Positions 29,409-36,671 of a stretch of 64,000 bases of DNA are shown in pieces (the first letter of the stretch is position 1; the number at the start of each line of letters is the position of its first letter). The notes under the pieces are model-generated. The model was given only the letters and a program-made list of their open reading frames with translations, ran no database searches and had not been told where the DNA came from. This DNA is from Mitsuaria sp. GD03876. Its GTDB lineage: Bacteria > Pseudomonadota > Gammaproteobacteria > Burkholderiales > Burkholderiaceae_C. The stretch is from the NCBI RefSeq assembly GCF_029840635.1, contig NZ_JAOCCU010000029.1, positions 17,654 through 81,653 of the forward strand, in the 5' to 3' direction. Position numbers and translations under genes: made by a program.

Positions 29409-30440
29409 TCAGGCGCTGGCGCGCCGGACCAGCTCGAAGCCGATGTCGATCGAGCGCCGGTCCACCGGCCCGTCGGCGCGGTCGAGGATGAAGCGCGCGG
29501 CCTGGCGGCCGATCGCGAAGCCGTCGATGCGCACCGTGGTCAGCGCCGGCTCCAGATCGCGGGCCAGCGCCAGGTCGCCGAAGCCGACGATGGCGAGGTC
29601 CTCGGGCACGCGCAACCCGCGGGCCTGCGCCTCGATCAGCACGCCCAGCGCCAGCGAGTCGGAACTGCAGAACACCGCGTCGATGCCCGCCGGATGCTCG
29701 AGCAGCTCGGCCAGCCCGCGGCGGCCGCTGCCCAGCGTCGTCGGCGTCTCGACGGTGGCCACCGGCACGTCGGCGATGCCCAGCGCGCGGGCCTGGTCCT
29801 GGAACGCGCGGAAGCGCCGCATCGCGCGTTCGTCGCTGCCCGCGACGCCGGCCAGGCGCCGGCAGCCGCGCCCGTGCAGGAAGCTCGCGACCTGGCGGCC
29901 CACCTCCACGTGCGAGAACCCGACCAGCATGTCGATCGGATCGTCGCTCTGGTCCCAAGTCTCGACCACCGGCACGCCGGCGGCGCGCAGCCGCGTGCGC
30001 GCCTGCGGCGAATGGCTGGTGCCGGTCAGCACCAGGCCGTCGGGACGGCGGCCGATCATGGCGTCGAGCCACGCGTCCTCGCGGGCGTTGTCGTAGCCGG
30101 TCTGGCCGAGCAGCACCTGGTAGCCGGCCTCGAACAGCGCCTCGGTCAGGCTCTGCACCGTGTCCAGGAACACCGGCCCGGCGATCGTCGGCACCGCGAC
30201 GCCCACCATGCGGCTCTTCATCGACGACAGCGCGCCGGCCAGCAGGTTGGGCACGTAGCCGGTCTGCTTCACCGCCTCGGTCACGCGCGCGCGGACCTCG
30301 GGCGAGACCTGCTGCGGCGTGTTGATCGCGCGCGACGCGGTGATCGGCGCCACCCCGGCGAGTTGCGCGACATCGCGCAGCGTGACGGCGCCGCTCCCTT
30401 TGCGGCGGCGCGGACGGGGAAAGGTCTCGGTGTCGGACAT
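29409..30440 (-). CDS. LacI-family transcriptional regulator
   Basis: A 343-aa regulator (GntR-like subgroup of LacI). N-terminal HTH in VTLRDVAQLAGVAPITASRA then hinge helix NLLAGALSS; the periplasmic-binding-like effector domain follows (VGVAVPTIAGPVFLDTVQSL, DGLVLTGTSHSP, DAVFCSSDSLALGVL). I chose the ATG giving MSDTETF; an ATG five codons earlier is also possible. The gene points toward the TctC-type gene and the paired operators lie just past its end, so it probably represses that gene until a small carboxylate or sugar acid binds. Confidence 0.92.
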   Translation of the reverse strand: MSDTETFPRPRRRKGSGAVTLRDVAQLAGVAPITASRAINTPQQVSPEVRARVTEAVKQTGYVPNLLAGALSSMKSRMVGVAVPTIAGPVFLDTVQSLTEALFEAGYQVLLGQTGYDNAREDAWLDAMIGRRPDGLVLTGTSHSPQARTRLRAAGVPVVETWDQSDDPIDMLVGFSHVEVGRQVASFLHGRGCRRLAGVAGSDERAMRRFRAFQDQARALGIADVPVATVETPTTLGSGRRGLAELLEHPAGIDAVFCSSDSLALGVLIEAQARGLRVPEDLAIVGFGDLALARDLEPALTTVRIDGFAIGRQAARFILDRADGPVDRRSIDIGFELVRRASA

Positions 30441-30451
30441 ATGGGCGCCGA

Positions 30452-30832
30452 TCATAGGGGCGCGGATTCGCCGTCGTAGGCCAGCACGACATTGCGTCCC
30501 GCCGCCTCCAGCCCCTCCCGGCGCGAGGTCACGAACATCAGCTGGTTGACGTTGGCCGTGGCCCAGGCGAGCGCGCGCGGCTGGGCCAGCGCCGGCGAGG
30601 CCAGCCGCAGCCGCAGCGCCTCGTCGGCCACCGCCTCGCCGATCGACAGCCGCTCGAAGGTGCGCAGGAAACCGCGCGTGGGCTCGAGCAGCCCGGCCGG
30701 GCAGCGCGCCATCACCGACAGCCAGGTGACGACGCTGATCGAGCGGTGCGCGCAGGCCTCCAGCGCCCGCGCCGCGCGCGGCTCGCCGTTCAGGTAGTCG
30801 AGCAGCAGGTCCTCGTCGATGACGGCATTCAC
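30452..30832 (-). CDS. PIN-domain toxin-like protein with lost catalytic acids
   Basis: A 126-aa VapC-like protein, GTG start overlapping its antitoxin (GTGA). The N-terminal VIDEDLLLDYLNGEPRAARA keeps the first PIN aspartate. The second motif, usually T-W-x-E-V-M, reads ISVVTWLSVMARC, with Ser in place of Glu. The third, usually P-D-A-L-I-x-A-T, reads PRALAWATANVNQL, without the Asp. It is therefore probably inactive as an RNase or at least altered. The LacI gene start lies 11 bases beyond its stop. Confidence 0.75.
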   Translation of the reverse strand: MNAVIDEDLLLDYLNGEPRAARALEACAHRSISVVTWLSVMARCPAGLLEPTRGFLRTFERLSIGEAVADEALRLRLASPALAQPRALAWATANVNQLMFVTSRREGLEAAGRNVVLAYDGESAPL

Positions 30833-31035
30833 CGGCGCTCTCCGGGCGGCGGGGTGCCGGCCTCGCCCTGCCCCTTCCACAGCCCGAAGGCCTCGGGCGT
30901 CACCTCGGCATGGCCGACGGCGAAGGCCGCGAGCGCCCGGCGCACCGCCTCCGCGCGCGAGATGCCCATCAGCCGGCACAGCCGGTCGATCTCGACGAGC
31001 TGCGCGGCGGGGATGTCGACGATGGTGCGGGTCAT
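30829..31035 (-). CDS. VapB-like ribbon-helix-helix antitoxin
   Basis: A 68-aa protein with the RHH pattern TRTIVDIPAAQLVEIDRLCR then ISRAEAVRRALAAFA, followed by the toxin-binding tail ending in PPPGERR. This is the usual antitoxin type paired with PIN toxins in proteobacteria and would bind its own promoter. It comes first in the pair, with a four-base overlap to the toxin gene. The four-gene TelA operon ends just upstream on the same strand. Confidence 0.85.
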   Translation of the reverse strand: MTRTIVDIPAAQLVEIDRLCRLMGISRAEAVRRALAAFAVGHAEVTPEAFGLWKGQGEAGTPPPGERR

Positions 31036-31053
31036 GCGGCTCGGCCTTCGCGC

Positions 31054-31686
31054 TCAGCGGACCAGGAAGTCGGGCTGGCGGAACTTCTCCTCGAGGAAGT
31101 GCCCGTTGGCGATCAGCGCCTGCGCGTCCTGCCGGGCCGCGTTGGCGACGATCTCGCGCATCTGCGCCTCCAGCAGCGCGAGCTGCTCCGCCAGCAGCTG
31201 CCGCGCGGTCTTGCCGTCCTTGAGCGCATGGCTGGCCCGGAACGCCGGCGGCAGCGCGACGTAGTTGGCCAGCGTCTCCGGCAGGTAGCGCAGCACCGTC
31301 TGGCGCACGGTGAACAGGTCCTCGCTGTGCAGGCCGGAGTCGCGCAGCCGCGGCAGCACCTCGGCCACCGAGGCCCGGATCGAGGCCAGTCCCGGCCGGA
31401 CCTCGTCGGGCAGGTGCGGCAGCGCGTGCGCGATCACGTCGTCCAGGCGCTGCATCGTCTGCTCGTGGGTCAGGCTGTCCTCGATCGCGCGCTCGAGCTC
31501 GGGCTGGCGCCGGCCCAGCAGCAGGCCCGCGACATACAGCCCGGCGGTGATCAGCAGCCAGCCGTGGTCGATGACGCCGGCGAACAGCAGCGCCGGCCCG
31601 GCCAGCGCCAGCGCGCAGCCCAGGATGTTGCCGCTGCCGTACAGGAACAGCAGCGCGCGGAGCTTCAGGGATCGCTGCGCCGCCAT
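31054..31686 (-). CDS. Membrane protein, last gene of the TelA-VWA operon
   Basis: A 210-aa protein with two adjacent hydrophobic helices near the N-terminus (about residues 8-60, LLFLYGSGNILGCALALAGP and ITAGLYVAGLLLG) and a large helical cytoplasmic domain (EDSLTHEQTMQRLDDVIAHA). It starts 1 base after the VWA gene stop, so it belongs to that operon. I do not recognise the family. Its layout resembles helper proteins found beside TelA in tellurite/toxic-anion clusters (two N-terminal helices plus long helical domain). Confidence 0.65.
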   Translation of the reverse strand: MAAQRSLKLRALLFLYGSGNILGCALALAGPALLFAGVIDHGWLLITAGLYVAGLLLGRRQPELERAIEDSLTHEQTMQRLDDVIAHALPHLPDEVRPGLASIRASVAEVLPRLRDSGLHSEDLFTVRQTVLRYLPETLANYVALPPAFRASHALKDGKTARQLLAEQLALLEAQMREIVANAARQDAQALIANGHFLEEKFRQPDFLVR

Positions 31687-31687
31687 G

Positions 31688-33262
31688 TCACTGGTAGCCG
31701 CGGATCTCGCGGAACACCTGCGCCAGGCGCGAGCGGCGGCCGTCGAACTCGCGCCCGCCGGTCATCTGCGCGATCTGCTTCATCTCGTCGACGTTGCCCT
31801 CGCCGAACAGGATCGGGAACACCCGCGCCGGCGCGCCCTGCCCGTAGCGCTGCTTGAACGCGGCGAAGGACAGGCCCTTGTTGCTCTCGCCGTCGGTCAG
31901 CAGCGCGACGCTGACGAAGCGCTCGGGGTGCTCGCGGCGTTCCTGCGCGGCGACCTCCAGCGCCGCCGCCAGCGCCGAGTACACCGCCGTGCCGCCGCGC
32001 GGGCGCAGCTCGTCGGCGACGCCGGCCAGCCGGGCGCGGGCGCCGGCGATGTCGCCGGCGTCGAAGGGCACCAGGATGGGCTCGTCGACGCGGTCGTCGA
32101 ACGGGATCAGGATCACGCGCTCCCGCCCCTGGAAGGCCGCGAGCCGCGCGCTGGCCGTGGTCTGCGCCGCGCCGCCGAGCACCTTGAGCGCCTCGCGCAT
32201 CAGCTCGATGCGCTCGCCCTTCATCGAGCCGCTGATGTCGAGCACGAAGATCGACGTCGAGGGCTTGCGCCACTTGGCCTGGTAGGCCGACAGCACCGCG
32301 TCGATGACCTCGAGCTTGTTGGGGAAGGACAGTTCCGCGATCGCCGCGGTGGGCAGCGCGGCCGCGGCGGCGACCTGCGGATTGGCCGGTCGCAGGAAGG
32401 CCGGGCCGAGCGCGTCGCGCTGGAACTCCACCGCCTTGAGCGCGGCGACCAGCTTGTTGTAGGGCTCGCGCCGGGCCTCGTTCAGCAGCATCAGCGGGTA
32501 GTCCGCCGAGATCATCCCGTCGCGCGGGTAGACCAGCGTCAGGCGCTGCGCCGGCGGCAGCTTCTCGTTGGCGCGCAGGATCACCGCCTCGTAGTTCACC
32601 ATCGCGTCGATCGGGCCGGGGTCCTGGGCGAAGGCGTCGGCCAGCCAGCCGGAGCTGCCCGCCGTCAGCCGCTGGCCGGACAGGAAGGCGGTGATGACCT
32701 TCTCGTCGACATCGGACGCGGCCATGTCCTCGGTCTTGCCCGAGGACGCCGCGGCGACCGCGAACAGCGCGCTCATGCCCGAATTGGAGCTGGCCGCGTT
32801 CGTCATCGCGTAATGCAGCTTGCCGCCGCTGGCGGCCTTGGCGATGTCGGCCCAGGTCGGCGCGCGCCGGTCCCAGCCCAGGTCGGCCAGCTTGGCCGCC
32901 TTCACGCCCAGCGCGATGCGCGAGTAGAAGAGCTTCTCCCGCGCCAGCGGCGGCTTGGCCAGCGCCAGCGACGGATAGGCGCCGTTGGGCGGCAGGATCG
33001 CGTCGAACGCCTCGCCGGCGTTGATGCGCTCGACGATGTCGAGCGTGCCGGCGTAGCTCATCTTCACCTCGACCCCGGCGGCCTTGCCGGCGGCGACGAT
33101 CGCGGGTTCGAGGTCCTTGACCTCGGAACCGGCCAGCACGGTGAACGCCAGCGACGCGGGCGCGGCGGGCGGCGCGCTCGAGGCCTCGTCGCGCCTTCCG
33201 CAGCCCGCGAGCAGCAGCGTCGAGGACAGCGCCGCAGCCGCCCACCGCATCGCCGACCTCAC
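31688..33262 (-). CDS. Lipoprotein with solute-binding domain fused to a VWA domain
   Basis: A 524-aa exported lipoprotein: LLLAGC lipobox with Cys21, then a type-2 periplasmic-binding fold (about 38-310, FTVLAGSEVKDLEPAIVAAG and DYPLMLLNEARREPYNKLVA). A von Willebrand A domain follows with intact MIDAS residues: DISGSMKG near 341, GGTAVYS and LTDGESNKG. The VWA part would bind a metal-dependent protein partner. The gene overlaps telA by four bases. A fusion of ligand binding to VWA suggests signal sensing or protein docking at the membrane rather than transport, as no permease is encoded nearby. Confidence 0.85.
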   Translation of the reverse strand: MRSAMRWAAAALSSTLLLAGCGRRDEASSAPPAAPASLAFTVLAGSEVKDLEPAIVAAGKAAGVEVKMSYAGTLDIVERINAGEAFDAILPPNGAYPSLALAKPPLAREKLFYSRIALGVKAAKLADLGWDRRAPTWADIAKAASGGKLHYAMTNAASSNSGMSALFAVAAASSGKTEDMAASDVDEKVITAFLSGQRLTAGSSGWLADAFAQDPGPIDAMVNYEAVILRANEKLPPAQRLTLVYPRDGMISADYPLMLLNEARREPYNKLVAALKAVEFQRDALGPAFLRPANPQVAAAAALPTAAIAELSFPNKLEVIDAVLSAYQAKWRKPSTSIFVLDISGSMKGERIELMREALKVLGGAAQTTASARLAAFQGRERVILIPFDDRVDEPILVPFDAGDIAGARARLAGVADELRPRGGTAVYSALAAALEVAAQERREHPERFVSVALLTDGESNKGLSFAAFKQRYGQGAPARVFPILFGEGNVDEMKQIAQMTGGREFDGRRSRLAQVFREIRGYQ

Positions 33263-34509
33263 AGGGACACCTCCCCCGAGGCCTGCAGCGCCGCGGCGGA
33301 TTCCTGGCGGCGCACGCGGTCCAGGTAGGTCTTGCTCTTGGCGACCTCGTCCGAGAGCACGTCGACCGTCGTCTGCATCGACGCGAGCGCCTTCGTCTTG
33401 AAGTCGGCGATCGTGTCCATCGTCTGGTAGATGTTGGTGAAGGCCTGCTGCAACTTGGCGATCTCGATGGTGCTGGAGGCGGCCTGCTGGTGGATCGCGG
33501 CGCTCTGGTCGCGCAGCAGCTCGCTGGTGCCGGCGATCAGGTTGCCGGTGGTGGTGTTCAGCGCGGAGATCTGGTCCAGCACCAGCTTCTGGTTGTTGAG
33601 CGCCTGCGCCACGATCACCGCGGTGCGCAGCGCCGAGACGGTCGTCGTCGTCGCGCGGTCGACGCCCTTGATCAGCTCCAGGTTGTTCTTGCGGATCAGG
33701 TCCAGCGCCAGGTAGCCCTGGATGTTCACGGCCTGCTGCGTCAGCAGGTCGGTGACCTTCTGCCGCGTGTAGAAGAGCATCTCCTCGCGCACGACGCGGG
33801 CCTTCTCGCCGTCGACCAGGTCGAGCGCCTTGGCCTTCGCGTCGAGCTGGCCATCGAGCGTCTTGCCGATGTGGATGTACTTCTCCAGCCGCTCCATCAG
33901 CGTCCAGAGGTTGACCTTCTCCTGCTCGATGGCGGCGTTGTCGCGCATCAGCTCGTCCTTGCCGCCCTTGAGCGCCTCGATGATCGCGTTCAGGTGGGCC
34001 TGGGAGGACTGGTAGCGGTCGAAGTAGTCGGCCAGCTTGTTGCCCATCGGGATGAAGCCCAGCAGCTTGCGCGCGGAGAACAGGTCGCCCTGGCGCGACG
34101 GATCGAGGTCCTCGACGGTGCGGCGCAGGTCGATCAGCGACTGGCCGATCTGCGCGCCCTGGTCGAGGATGCCGTTCTTCAGCGAGCCCACCGGGCGGTC
34201 CAGCATCCGGTTGGAGGCCGAAGCGGCCGCCTCGATGTCCTTGTTGCCCATCGCGTGGATGCGCTCGACGGCCTGCTTGAAGGTCGGATGCTGGGCGTCG
34301 TGGGTGGTGATGTCGTCGATGAACTGGCGCACCTGGCCGTCGAGCTCGGCGACGTCCTCGGGCTTGAGCCGCACCTTGCCGGCGGCGGCCTCGGCGGGCA
34401 CGACCTGCACCGGCGCGGGCGGCTCCAGCGTGAAGGCCTGCGGCGGCTGGAGCGTGTCCAGCGCGGTGGGAGCGGCGGTGGTGGTGGTCTGGTTCTGCGA
34501 AGCGGTCAT
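33259..34509 (-). CDS. telA: TelA/KlaA-type toxic anion resistance protein
   Basis: A 416-aa cytoplasmic, almost fully helical protein of the TelA family. Hallmarks are PVGSLKNGILDQGAQIGQSL, LRRTVEDLDPSRQGDLFSAR and the core LGFIPMGNKLADYFDRYQSS, with RKNNLELIKGVDRATTTTVS later. The N-terminal 50 residues are Thr/Pro/Ala-rich and disordered. TelA is linked to tellurite, cell-wall antibiotic and phage stress in ter-type clusters, but its biochemistry is unsettled. Here it is translationally coupled to the VWA lipoprotein and preceded by a second solute-binding protein. Confidence 0.92.
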   Translation of the reverse strand: MTASQNQTTTTAAPTALDTLQPPQAFTLEPPAPVQVVPAEAAAGKVRLKPEDVAELDGQVRQFIDDITTHDAQHPTFKQAVERIHAMGNKDIEAAASASNRMLDRPVGSLKNGILDQGAQIGQSLIDLRRTVEDLDPSRQGDLFSARKLLGFIPMGNKLADYFDRYQSSQAHLNAIIEALKGGKDELMRDNAAIEQEKVNLWTLMERLEKYIHIGKTLDGQLDAKAKALDLVDGEKARVVREEMLFYTRQKVTDLLTQQAVNIQGYLALDLIRKNNLELIKGVDRATTTTVSALRTAVIVAQALNNQKLVLDQISALNTTTGNLIAGTSELLRDQSAAIHQQAASSTIEIAKLQQAFTNIYQTMDTIADFKTKALASMQTTVDVLSDEVAKSKTYLDRVRRQESAAALQASGEVSL

Positions 34510-34531
34510 GCGGTCCTCCTGGGGACGAGGG

Positions 34532-35656
34532 TCACTTGAAGCGGGCTTCGACGCCCTGGATCATGCGTTCGAGCCATTCGTAGCTCGGCGGGTCGACGAC
34601 GTCGACCAGCACCGGCGGCACCTTGACGCCGCGCTGGGCCCAGGTCTCGGGGCCCTTGACGTCGCCGCCGGTGCGGAAACCGTATTCATGCGCGAGCTCG
34701 CGCAGCTTGGGATCGGTGTCCAGCGCCTCGCCCAGGCGGGCGCCCTTGTCGTTGTAGGGCACCAGCACGTGTTTCGAGTACACGGTCGGGCGCGGATAGA
34801 GCACCACCATGTCGCCCTTGACCCGGTCCGGGTTGCGCAGCCAGAACTCGACCATCTGCGACTCGTAGGCGACCAGCAGCGGCGCCTTGCCCATGCCCAG
34901 CGCGAGGTAGTCCTCGAAGGGGCCGGCCGAGCTCTGCTCCTGGAAGCCCTGGCGCAGGAACAGCGGCGCGACCACCGGCAGCACCTGCTCGACCTCCTCC
35001 TGGCTCTGGACGATCTGCTGCTGGTTGGCCAGGTAGCTGGCCAGCGCCAGGTACATCGCGGCGGAATTGGAGGTGCGCACGTCGGTGGAGTTCACCAGCA
35101 CCGCCTTGCCGGTGGCGAAGGCCTCGCTCTTCTTGAGGTCGCGCCAGCGGGTGCCCTGCTCGATCAGCGTCATCAGGCGCTGCAGGTCGACGATGTAATA
35201 GAAGTCGCCGTCGCGCTGGGCGATGCCGTTGGCCACGAGGATCTCGGCGATCGGCTTCCAGCTGGCGAAGACGATGGGCGTGTAGAACGGCGTGTAGACG
35301 TTGGGCGCCTTGGCCGCCGCCTTGAGCTGCTGGCCGGCGGGAGCGCCGGAGGGGAAGCCGAAGTCGTACTTCGTGGCGTCGACCCGGGCGGCGATGGCGC
35401 GGGAGCCGGCCTTCTCGACCGCGACCGTGATGCCGCGGGCGGCGAGCGCCTGCTGGACGCGGGGGTCGTTGAAGAAGGCTTCCTTCTCCGAGCCGATCAG
35501 CCCGCGCAGCGTGACCTGGCGGTCGCGCTCCTGCTGGGCGGTGACGGCGGCGGTCTTGTCCTGCCCGAGCCGCGCGTTGGAGTACCAGATGCCGCCGCCC
35601 ACCGCGGCGATGAGCGCGATCGCCAGGACGGGGGCGATCAGTTTGCGAATTTCCAA
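34532..35656 (-). CDS. Membrane-anchored solute-binding-like protein, first gene of the TelA operon
   Basis: A 374-aa protein whose best start is the TTG at 35656 (MEIRKLI) after AAGGGG; the open frame upstream has no match and lies in the promoter region. A single N-terminal helix (KLIAPVLAIALIAAVGGGIW) anchors it. The rest is a type-2 periplasmic-binding fold (FFNDPRVQQALAARGITVAV, KYDFGFPSGAPAGQQL, KAVLVNSTDVRTSNSAAMYL). No ABC or other permease is encoded beside it. It resembles the binding half of the VWA lipoprotein in the same operon, so the two may act as partners. Confidence 0.8.
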   Translation of the reverse strand: MEIRKLIAPVLAIALIAAVGGGIWYSNARLGQDKTAAVTAQQERDRQVTLRGLIGSEKEAFFNDPRVQQALAARGITVAVEKAGSRAIAARVDATKYDFGFPSGAPAGQQLKAAAKAPNVYTPFYTPIVFASWKPIAEILVANGIAQRDGDFYYIVDLQRLMTLIEQGTRWRDLKKSEAFATGKAVLVNSTDVRTSNSAAMYLALASYLANQQQIVQSQEEVEQVLPVVAPLFLRQGFQEQSSAGPFEDYLALGMGKAPLLVAYESQMVEFWLRNPDRVKGDMVVLYPRPTVYSKHVLVPYNDKGARLGEALDTDPKLRELAHEYGFRTGGDVKGPETWAQRGVKVPPVLVDVVDPPSYEWLERMIQGVEARFK

Positions 35657-35989
35657 GGTGACAAGCCCCTTGAAGGCAGGCGTGAAAGGCCACGCGAGGG
35701 CGGACGATATCGACCGGTGATGACGCCAACAAGTCACCCCGTGGAGTGTGTGACGAGCGGCAGGGCCCGAAAGAGCCAGGAAGACCCAGGGCGAGCCGCC
35801 TCCCCCGCGGTCGCCACGGCCGTCCCGCCGTCCGGCGTCCGGCGTCCGGCGCCGCCGGGTGGCCCACAGGCGTCGGCACATTGCCTACACGCGGCTGCGT
35901 GGACGCGCGGACCCGGGGTGTCGCCCCTGGCTTCTGTTGGAGAACCTCCCTGGAAACGAAGATTCATCCATCACAAAGCAGGGGGTCAC
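35657..35989. other. Gene-free divergent promoter region
   Basis: About 330 bases between the TelA operon (leftward) and the spore-coat-U gene (rightward). I see no convincing gene in either strand; the open frames here are extensions of the flanking genes without family match. It must hold both promoters, but no near-consensus -35/-10 pair stands out. A GGGGG ribosome site lies just before the rightward gene, and a short 7-bp tandem repeat is noted separately. Confidence 0.6.
35830..35850. repeat. Three tandem copies of GTCCGGC
   Basis: The 7-bp unit GTCCGGC occurs three times without a gap in the non-coding space between the TelA operon and the spore-coat-U gene. It could be a slippage product; phase variation of either promoter is possible but unsupported. 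Confidence 0.7.
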
Positions 35990-36523
35990 ATGAACACGTT
36001 CTCGAAGCAAGCCATCCGTTTCAAGCGCATCGCCATCGGCCTGGGCCTGGCCGCGGCGGCCACCGGCACGATGACGGCCAACGCCACCACGGCGCAGAAC
36101 ACCTTCCAGGTGACGGCGACGATCTCCAGCTCGTGCACCGTGTCGGGCTCGACGCTGAACTTCGGCAGCGCGATCGACCCGCTGGCGGCCGGCGTGCCGC
36201 TGGACGCGACCTCGACGCTGACGGTCACCTGCTCGAACACGACCCCCTACGCGGTCGCCCTGAACGCCGGCGCCAACGCCGGCGGCGCGTCCAACTTCAC
36301 GACCCGCACGATGAAGAGCGGTTCCAACACCCTGGGCTACCAGCTCTACCTGGACTCGGGCCGCACGACGGTCTTCGGCGACGGCACCGCCAGCTCCAGC
36401 ACCAAGAGCGGCACCGGCTCGGGCAGCGCCCAGTCCGTCACCGTCTACGGCCGCATCCCGTCGCTGGCCAACGTGGTGCCGGGCACCTACACCGACACGG
36501 TGACGGTCACCATCACCTACTGA
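35990..36523 (+). CDS. Spore coat U domain (SCPU) pilin-like protein
   Basis: A 177-aa secreted protein. The signal peptide (KRIAIGLGLAAAATGTMTAN) is followed by a single SCPU domain: NTFQVTATISSSCTVSGSTL with Cys, then LTVTCSNTTPYAVALNAG with the paired Cys, and the terminal PGTYTDTVTVTITY. SCPU proteins are subunits of archaic chaperone-usher pili that help surface attachment and biofilm. The usual chaperone, usher and tip genes are not in the window, so the subunit is an orphan or is served from elsewhere. It is a monocistronic unit ending at a strong terminator. Confidence 0.9.
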   Translation: MNTFSKQAIRFKRIAIGLGLAAAATGTMTANATTAQNTFQVTATISSSCTVSGSTLNFGSAIDPLAAGVPLDATSTLTVTCSNTTPYAVALNAGANAGGASNFTTRTMKSGSNTLGYQLYLDSGRTTVFGDGTASSSTKSGTGSGSAQSVTVYGRIPSLANVVPGTYTDTVTVTITY

Positions 36524-36600
36524 TCCCCCCGGCACGGGCCTCCCCGGCCGCGGGTTCCCCCTCCCCGCGGCCCGGCGTCCAGGCGCCGCCGCCCGCCCCC

Positions 36601-36625
36601 AAGGCGCGCCCCCGGGCGCGCCTTT
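36601..36625. terminator. Terminator after the spore-coat-U gene
   Basis: AAGGCGCGCC and GGCGCGCCTT form a 10-bp perfect stem around the loop CCCG, followed by TTT. It isolates the pilin-like gene from the histidine kinase gene. Confidence 0.85.
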
Positions 36626-36671
36626 GGCATTTCCGTCCGGCGACAATCCGCCCCGCTTCAGGCCCTGACGG

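Noticed and set aside
31310..33328. Plus-strand open frame of 672 codons opposite the VWA lipoprotein
   Set aside because: Arg/Gln/Ala-rich shadow of the VWA gene and its neighbour; crosses two real genes.
34037..35989. Upstream extension of the spore-coat-U frame
   Set aside because: The frame is open for more than 600 codons, but only the part from the ATG at 35990 has a signal peptide and family match; the rest is antisense to telA and its neighbour.
36524..36600. GC-rich inverted repeats ahead of the terminator at 36601
   Set aside because: Several overlapping GC palindromes are present, but only the one with a T-run is convincing as a terminator; the rest look like base-composition noise.
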